From the NCBI GenBank assembly GCA_017607445.1, contig JAEVHH010000006.1:124001-188000 (forward strand): a stretch of 64,000 nucleotides of DNA, read 5' to 3'. The notes under the pieces were generated by a model. The model did no database searches. It was not told the DNA's origin and saw only the letters and a program-made list of their open reading frames with translations. This document shows positions 57,109-64,000 of the stretch, in pieces. This stretch comes from Histoplasma ohiense (Eukaryota; Ascomycota; Eurotiomycetes; Onygenales; Ajellomycetaceae). Both the position numbers and the translations under genes were made by a program. Position 1 is the stretch's first letter. Each line of letters starts with the position of its first letter.

Positions 57109-59020
57109 ATGGACGTCGTCGCAGCTGTGTCCGGTTACATCTCGAAGATGGTCTCCGTGGGAGACTCGGCCGCGACTGGATCCTCCACAGCTAAGATGAA
57201 GATATTATTGCTTGATAGTGAGACCGTGGGAGACGCGACGTTCCAACCACAATGGCTGGCAGGCTAACAACATTCTTAGGTACCCATCATCTCTACTGCC
57301 ATGACCCAGTCTGCTCTGCTGAACCATGAAGTCTACCTGATCGACCGCCTCGACAACCAGGCCCGCGAGAAAATGCGACATCTGCGATGCCTGTGCTTCG
57401 TCCGTCCTTCGGCTGACTCCGTACAGCTTATTATTGATGAATTACGGGAACCAAAGTACGGCGAGTACTACATCTACTTCAGCAACATTGTCCGCAAATC
57501 GTCGCTGGAGAGGTTAGCGGAAGCGGATGGTCATGAAGTTGTCAAGGCCGTGCAGGAGTATTTTGCAGATTTCTCTGTGATCAACCCTGACCTTTGCTCC
57601 TTGGGTATAGGGTACCCGAAACAAAGGATATGGAGCCAGAGCCCAGATATTTGGAACTTAGATGCTCTCCAGCGAGCGACGGAAGGGGTCATCGCGCTTT
57701 TGTTGTCCCTGAAGAAGAACCCCTTGATCCGGTACGAGAAGAATAGCCTTATAGCTAAGAAACTTGCCACCGAAGTCCGATACCAGCTCACACAGGAAGA
57801 GCAACTGTTTAATTTCCAAAGAACAGATACGCCTCCAATCCTACTGATACTCGACCGTCGAGACGACCCTATCACGCCACTATTAAACCAGTGGACCTAT
57901 CAAGCAATGGTCCATGAATTACTTGGCATTGAAAATGGAAGGGTTGATTTGAGCAATGTCCCAGATATCAGACCAGAACTTAAGGAAATCGTGATATCCC
58001 AAGACCAGGATCCGTTTTTCAAGAAAAATATGTACCAAAACTTCGGCGACTTGGGCGGGAACATAAAGGAGTATGTCGAACAGTACCAGTCCCGAACAAA
58101 GAGCAACATGAGCATTGAGTCCATTGCGGATATGAAACGATTTGTGGAAGACTACCCTGAATTCCGAAAACTTTCGGGCAATGTCAGCAAGCATGTGACC
58201 CTGGTTAGCGAGTTGAGCAGAAAAGTCGGAGAGAATAGCTTGTTGGATGTGAGCGAACTCGAACAAAGCTTAGCCTGTAACGATAATCACACGAATGATC
58301 TTAAGGTTGGTTCTATCTACCCCTATACGAACGATCTAAGTACACATGAGCTGTAGTAAACTAACTCCTGTCCTATCCAAGGCACTTCAACGCTTAATTC
58401 AATCTCCATCAGTCACGGCGGATAATAAAATCCGCCTTGTTGCATTATATGCTATCCGTTATGAAAAGCAGCCTTCGAATGCATTGCCAGTTTTGATCGA
58501 CCTATTAACAGCGGCCGGAGATGTCTCGCCGAATCGAATCAATATTATCCCAAAGCTCTTGGCGTACCATCACTCACTCCAGGCACCCCCGGTTGCAGGT
58601 GGTTTCTCAGATCTATTTGAATCAGCATCGTTCCTATCTGGTGCTCGCGACCGGTTTAGGCCTCTTAAGGGTGTCGAGAATGTATACACACAGCACTCTC
58701 CGCGATTGGAGTCAACTCTCCAAAATCTCATCAAGGGTCGGTTGAAGGAACTCCAATACCCCTTCCTCGAAGGCGGTGGACACACCCGCGACAAGCCTCA
58801 GGATATAATCGTGTTCATGGTCGGGGGAGCAACGTACGAAGAAGCGAAGATGGTGGCGCAGGTCAATGCCAGTTCACCTGGTGTCCGTGTTGTTCTGGGA
58901 GCGACTTGCATCCATAATAGCGCTAGCTTCCTGGAGGAGGTGGATGATGCTGTTGGCAACTGGCCGGAGCCTCCGCCGACCACAGTTGCAGGCAGGCTTC
59001 GTAGGGAACTTGGTCGTTGA
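57109..59020 (+). CDS. VPS45: VPS45, Sec1/Munc18 protein of endosomal fusion
   Basis: VPS45 binds the syntaxin Tlg2/Pep12-type SNAREs and controls fusion of Golgi- and endosome-derived vesicles. Exons are 57109-57225, 57280-58305 and 58382-59020, total 593 residues, the usual length. The start gives MDVVAAVSGYISKMV, a conserved beginning. Introns of 54 and 76 nt restore DSET-VPIISTAMTQ and NDLK-ALQRLIQ. The Sec1 domain fills nearly the whole protein: NHEVYLIDRLDN, EYYIYFSNIVRKSSLE, PPILLILDRRDDPITPLLNQWTYQAMVHELLGI, and IIVFMVGGATYEEA near the C-terminus. The ATG at 57301 that opens the longest frame is internal. Confidence 0.96.
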
Positions 59021-59434
59021 TTTCTATGAGATAACGGTTCGTTGTTTTGAAACGAGGGCGTTAATAATGTCAGGTGGTTAATACCATCAGTGTATTTTTT
59101 CTTTCGCTTTATTTGATTTTATTTATTTATTTTATTTTATTTTTTGACGTAGCTTACTCGTAGTAGTCATCCTAGAACGTTTTATCGCAATCTTTAAAGT
59201 ACTCGTGTAGGCTGTGCACAAATCGCCAACTAACTTGACCAGTTAACTAATTCAACATGTGAATATTCAGCTCGGCTTCCAAGCCTCGGCGTCGGAGCTT
59301 CCCTCTGCCTCCCAACGACACAGGTCTACGGAGCTTCATATCTGCTAACCATTTAGCAGTGAACAGTGCCATGGTTTGGCATCTGGCTTTGGCTGTGTAA
59401 TGATATCCTTTGTTCGTCCCCACAGATCCCCGTG
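59021..59434. other. Intergenic region between VPS45 and the dehydrogenase gene
   Basis: It contains the VPS45 3' end and the next promoter. A T/A-rich stretch with repeated TTTAT lies at 59107-59145. No gene was seen. Confidence 0.5.
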
Positions 59435-60644
59435 ATGGACCGGCGACCTCACGAACAGCTTCGCTCAGCCAAGTCTCATTCGCCATCCGCTGCCGCAGTG
59501 CAAGACGTTCGCCTTCGTTTGCCCGCAACAACAGACCCGCCAGGACCCCAAAATCCTCCAAAGCAATTAGCATGGCTAGTAAGTTTGCCTCGACTTGATA
59601 TGGTTTTCATGGTTCTTCTACAGTGCGCTGTTGAACTAATCACCTGCGTTTTCCCCGTAGATATTTGGTGCCACAGGCCATATTGGCCGCTCGCTTGTCA
59701 AATGCACCCTGGCTCACGGTGACCTCGTTGGGATCGTCGGACGCACCTTCGAGAGCTCCCCATCAAGCATGGAAGCCCTCCACTCAGAAAATAAAAACTG
59801 CATCGGCCTTCTCTGTGACGTGCGGGTCAGCGAAACTGTCCGCGCCGTGATTGACAAAACCATCGAGCACTTTGGCCGCATCGATTGCATTGTCAACTGC
59901 TCAGGCTATGGCATCGTGGGTGCCTGCGAGGATCAGGATGAATACGATATCCGCAACCAGTTCGAGACCAATTTCATTGGCACGTTGAATATCTTGCAAC
60001 ACTCTCTCCAGTATTTCCGCGAGCGGCGCGCGGGGAGGTATTTGATATTTAGCTCTACGTCCGGATCGCTTGGTGTTCCGGGACTGGGACCATACTGTGC
60101 GACCAAATATGCTGTGGAGGGCCTCATTGAGAGTATGCTCTACGAGATTGACGCGTTTAACATTAAATGCACCCTGGTGCAACCAGGACACATACGTCGG
60201 GACGATTTTGATCCCCCGGGAGCCCCTCCGGGTACCGCTGCTCCAGACTTGTCGCATTCCTCCCGGCTCCCACTGTTCGGGCATTTCTTCATCAAGCCTG
60301 CAAGTGAGCCGTATAGCTCAGCGACTGCTCCAGCTGCCCATGCTCGACGTATCATCCAGTGGATGGGTGATCAGCAGCCTACAAGCGCGGTGAAGGCAGC
60401 CGAGTTAGTTTGGCAGCTGGCGCATTGCTCGTTCCCGCCATTACGGCTCCTTCTAGGCACCTACGCCGTAGAGAGTATTAGAGATAGGCTGAAATGCATC
60501 ACTGAGGAAATCGAGGAGTGGAAGCATTTGAATTTCCCGCTCGCTGATGGCGATCCACATCATGAGCGTCACGCCCATACAAATGATGAGGCAGCTGGAA
60601 TTAATGACAATTCGAAGAGTGAGAGTGAGGACAATCCGATATAG
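59435..60644 (+). CDS. Classical short-chain dehydrogenase/reductase
   Basis: Two exons, 59435-59578 and 59661-60644, joined across an 82-nt intron (GTAAGT donor, CCGTAG acceptor), give 375 residues. After an N-terminal polar stretch of about 45 residues comes the nucleotide-binding motif WLIFGATGHIGRSL; the Gly pattern (TGxxxG) is of the classical type. Next are the Asp-containing LLCDVRVSETV, NCSGYGIVG (NxAG equivalent), the catalytic Ser in FSSTSGSLG and YCATK with catalytic Tyr and Lys at about residue 192. The C-terminal third is variable. The substrate cannot be told from the sequence. There is no neighbouring biosynthetic gene. Confidence 0.85.
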
Positions 60645-62912
60645 CATGATGTGCCAGTGCAGGGATAATTTATTATCGATGATCACGGCCGTCGCATACA
60701 GACGACGATAAGATGAATCCGGTTGACCCATGGATACACTTGATAATTATGAATGACAGGTTACTCACTATAATCTGAGATGGACAAACTTTGGTCACAC
60801 ATGAACAAATCGGAAGTTCTAAGGAACACAAAACCCTTGGAAATTAATACTGTGAGCGTTTTTCAAATAATTTGCAAAATTAGCCGCAGCAGGGTCGTCA
60901 AAATTTTCATATTTTGCACCCAGTCGATACGCTGCAGCAATGCCAGAAATACATGCGACTTCATGAATGTCCTGCGTCGATTCTGTCAGCGAACGATGAG
61001 CTACACTTCATGCATTTGCTCCGAGTTAGACATAATGTCACCACAAATGTCCATGACCCTGCAAAATATGTATTTTTGTGCCCGTTGATAAACCGAATGG
61101 CCGGGGTGACTATTAACATAATGCTGCCACCTCCACTCGATGGTAGTGCTTCTCATCGATCTTATTTGCTGCCCACAGATGCTCCAATTTAGCATCCAAG
61201 AAATGGCTTTGGAAAATGTGACAGTGCGGCTTGTCCCGATTTGATGCCTGGCTTGAAACTGATACTGGAAATTCGACCAATCAAATGCCGGCTCCATCTT
61301 GTTTCTTTTTTCTTTTTCTTTTTTTCTTTTTAGTGTAAGATCGGGTCCTAAACCCAGGTTGCTCGCCTGTCGCTCCTTTCGCAAAGGAAATTTAGTCCTC
61401 TTGCTCCTCCGTCCGAGGCCTCGAGCACAACTCCTCCCAAAAGCGAGTTTCATATAGTCTCTTGATATATACGGAGTCTGAGTGAATGGTAGCGAGCCTT
61501 TTTGGACATCTTTACGCCACCTAGAACCGCCCCTTCTTTCAGGGTCGCTAATTTTGCCCACAACCTGCATGCTTCGTCTGCTGGGACGCAAAAATCATTC
61601 TGTCGAAGGCCTCTGTGACGCTGTTGTGACCATGTACTGGACTGCCATTTCCTGTATCGTTTGTTAGCCAACATCGCCACACCAGTGACGCCACGACGAT
61701 CTCTACGTACGATCTTAGTGACCTCGATCGTGACCCCCTCGGAGCATAGACCAATTGCTCAGTCGCGGTAGAAGAGCTGCATGTTGGGGAAAGTAAACAT
61801 GCTTGGAAGATTTGGTACAAAGATATTGGGTCGTAATCCCATACTTTCATTTCAGATTCATGAGAAAGTTGCTGGAGCAGACCACATGGAACCTCTTCCG
61901 TCTGAATCCCCGTTCCAAGCATGATAGCTGCAAGAGGAATAACCATCTTGTTTCAGAATTCCTTGCTAAACCGGAACAATCCAAGAAAAATTTTTTAACG
62001 GGCAATATCCAAAACGCCATTCCACCTTTCAAAATGACCTCAAGTGCTTTCCTAAACCTTTTAACCTCTTTTGCATGCTGCACAATCATTGCCGTCGGAA
62101 ACACATTTGTCCAAAAATCTTCCTTGCCCTTCCCAAACGATATCTGCAATTTCCTCTTTTAGCTCAAAGCCATAATCCCGCAGAGGCTATCTTCCTTTTG
62201 GGCTACTGGCGTACCATTTCTGTTGCTCCCGCTCCAATTATAAGCACCTTCTGCCTGTCAGTGGATTGCGTTTTGAATACCATTGCATCTTATTTTCGCT
62301 CGTAGTTACTTACTTAGCACTGTGGGGCATGGCGATGCGATTGCTTCGGCGTGGGTTTTGTTTCTGGGATTGATATCTCTAAGATCCCAATTCGCGATTG
62401 GTGAAAATCTGACCAGACCAGTATATATTAAGTAAACATTTCACTGTGTTTGATTCTGTTCATACTTCAGAGAGGAAACCTTTGCAGGACAAGCAATGGT
62501 CCGAGTCAGGGCGATGATGTCATTGCGCCAGCCTCAAGCACGTGATATCGAGTTTAACCTTACCTAGGCAACCTTAGCTGTCTGTTGAAGGAACATTTTC
62601 GAGATAAAGGGCAGAGATGAGTATGGGGAGTAATTTGGAGTGTTGGTGATGATTTAAACAAAAAAGCCCAAGCTTAGAGAGAATTATGTTGCCCTGATTC
62701 CTTTTTGTTTTGTCAGTTTCCTGAGAACCCTCTTATTTATACCCCTTCCCAAGCTATAGACATACGCACAACGCTTCATGCGGTGCCATTTGCCGCCATT
62801 CTCTTTAGACGCATTACCATATCTCTTATTCAATCGCTCATTCAGGACACCAACGACAAGAATAGTAACAAAACTAGCGCCACTGTTTGGAGGTAAATGT
62901 CAAAGGCATTAC
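60645..62912. other. 2.3-kb region without a supported gene
   Basis: Several frames of 90-196 codons overlap on both strands near 61000-62160 (the longest is minus, 61591-61001), but none shows a domain or splice pattern that I trust. Minus-strand frames at 62149-61847 and 61946-61548 might be decayed coding DNA. A CT/T-rich tract lies at 61300-61330. The right end contains the TDP1 promoter. Confidence 0.45.
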
Positions 62913-64000
62913 ATGATGGATATTCATGATTTCTATGGTCATGATGAGGACGAGCATATGAGAGCTGCCATCCGTGCATCGTTATCGGATGTAAAAGCAC
63001 GGCCACTACCGCCGCCTGCAACGGCATCCGCAGAGACAGTTTATGGCGAGTCCAATTTTGTTGATCTGACTGTTGATTCCGACTCGTCGCAGTCAGACCC
63101 TCAAAGACCGGCGATAGTCGCTACTACGGCTTCCAAGGATGTGGTTGACGAGCCGGATGCGGAACTTGAAGAAGCGATTAAGTTATCGTTGATGGGTCAT
63201 GATTCTTCGGGAAATGCTGGTGCAGAGGGGGGCCAACCTTCTGGCCTGGCTGAAGGGTGTGGAAAGACATCCAAAGAGGATGCTCCTATTTCGACAAGTT
63301 CAAACCCACTGGCGGGTATTTTGGGAATAGATCGTAAGAAGATGGAGGAGGAAAGATTGGCGCGACTCAACAGGAAGAGAAAAGCGTCGAGTACTCCCGG
63401 GTCACCTGCCTTGAAACATGCTGCAATCATAATGAAATGCGAAGATGTCCCTGCTGGTGCTGCGGTTCCTGGCCCCCATCCACGTGCAAACGCTCCGCGA
63501 GTAAGTGACAATGAGACGATAAACATCGGGACTTCGTCACATCCCATGCCATTGCCATCGGCTCCCTTACAGTTCCCGAAAGGTGCGGTCAAGAAGACCT
63601 GGGCGTTTGGCTATGATAGGACAGGTGACGATATTAAATTCGAGGAAGTGGTCCAGAAATCCGATCTTGAACTTGCCGTCCTAAGTTCTTATATGTGGAA
63701 TGTGGATTGGATGTTTTCTAAATTTGATATCAAAACAACGAGGTTCCTTCTCATTATGGGAGAGAAGGAAGAAGACAAGGTATGGCATATATCGATGTGC
63801 AGATTTGGTTCATCCCTCCTTTCCTTGGCACCCGAAGCCAACGGCATGTTTATGCGCAACTAACATATTCAACAGAAACGGGAACTAGAAAATGACACGA
63901 AATCAATGGGGTCCGTCAGACTATGTTTTCCTCCAATGGAACCGCAAGTGAATTGCATGCATTCAAAACTTATGTTACTTTTTCATCCGGATTACCTTCG
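62913..64000 (+). CDS. TDP1: Tyrosyl-DNA phosphodiesterase 1, 5' part (cut by window end)
   Basis: TDP1 removes stalled topoisomerase I peptides from DNA 3' ends in the nucleus. Exon 1 (62913-63779) starts MMDIHDFYGHDEDEHM and carries two ubiquitin-interacting-motif-like helices: EHMRAAIRASLSDV and ELEEAIKLSLMGHD. A polar linker follows, then the catalytic domain start (WAFGYDRTGDDIKFEEVV, LSSYMWNVDWMFSKFD). A 96-nt intron (63780-63875) joins EEDK to KRELENDTKSMG. The last visible block, NCMHSKLMLLFHPDYLR, holds the first HxK catalytic pair. The gene continues past 64000. Two Met codons at 62913 and 62916 are possible starts; an in-frame upstream ATG at 62778 would add 45 residues. Confidence 0.9.

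Noticed and set aside
61001..61591. 196-codon minus-strand frame
   Set aside because: Composition is rich in Arg, Ser and Lys without any pattern, and it overlaps other frames of similar length; no homology recognised.
26000..64000. Secondary-metabolite or defence gene cluster
   Set aside because: Only one dehydrogenase and otherwise housekeeping genes are present; no synthase, transporter or regulator is next to it.
1..64000. CRISPR arrays, operons, ribosome-binding sites
   Set aside because: The sequence is fungal nuclear DNA; no array of regular repeats was seen and such features do not apply.

Overview
This window is nuclear DNA of a filamentous ascomycete. Short GT-AG introns with CTAAC/CTAAT branch points, and protein sequences of the Eurotiomycete type, point to Onygenales. 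A sharp split between an AT-rich, CpG-poor block full of chromodomain Gypsy elements (about 1-21,290) and a gene-rich block of ordinary composition (about 21,300-64,000) is what is known of Blastomyces and close relatives. The genus is an inference; the two-part layout is seen directly.

AT-rich block. No intact gene was found. From left to right it holds a histone H3-like relic with a recognisable intron (minus strand, 190-535), an unclassified coiled-coil reading frame, and a hAT transposon (about 2,780-12,543) split by a complete Ty3/Gypsy chromovirus (4,155-11,560, two 271-bp LTRs, 5-bp target duplication TCAAC). Next come the 3' half and LTR of a second Gypsy family (12,905-14,640), a minus-strand reverse-transcriptase fragment of a third copy (14,641-15,176), and another chromovirus with a 271-bp 5' LTR but no visible 3' LTR (15,177-20,295). 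A LINE RNase H fragment follows, then a CpG-rich insertion ending in 50 A residues exactly at the compositional boundary. Most in-frame stops in these elements are TGA, and the two LTRs of the complete element differ only by transitions. In both chromoviruses the sequence after the 5' LTR is complementary to a 9-mer in the LTR downstream of a TATA-like motif, which suggests self-primed reverse transcription of the Tf1/sushi type.

Gene-rich block. An aminoglycoside-phosphotransferase-like pseudogene borders the repeats. The genes after it are housekeeping: SNF1/AMPK beta subunit (-), an Apq12-like membrane protein (+), COQ8 (-), urease accessory UreF (+), BRE1 ubiquitin ligase (-), TFIIIB subunit BDP1 (+), a SARAF-like ER protein (+), MMM1 of the ERMES tether (+), acireductone dioxygenase (-), MTO1 (+), cardiolipin synthase (-), a decayed or hypothetical region, glutaminyl-tRNA synthetase (+), VPS45 (+), a short-chain dehydrogenase (+), and the 5' part of TDP1 (+) cut by the window end. 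COQ8, MTO1, cardiolipin synthase and MMM1 all serve mitochondria, but the order looks like chance synteny, not a cluster. AMPK-beta/Apq12-like, COQ8/UreF, BRE1/BDP1 and ARD/MTO1 are divergent pairs. Exon joins were worked out by eye from splice signals, reading phase and family conservation; for the multi-exon genes the totals divide by three, except AMPK beta, which has a frame break at a C6 run.
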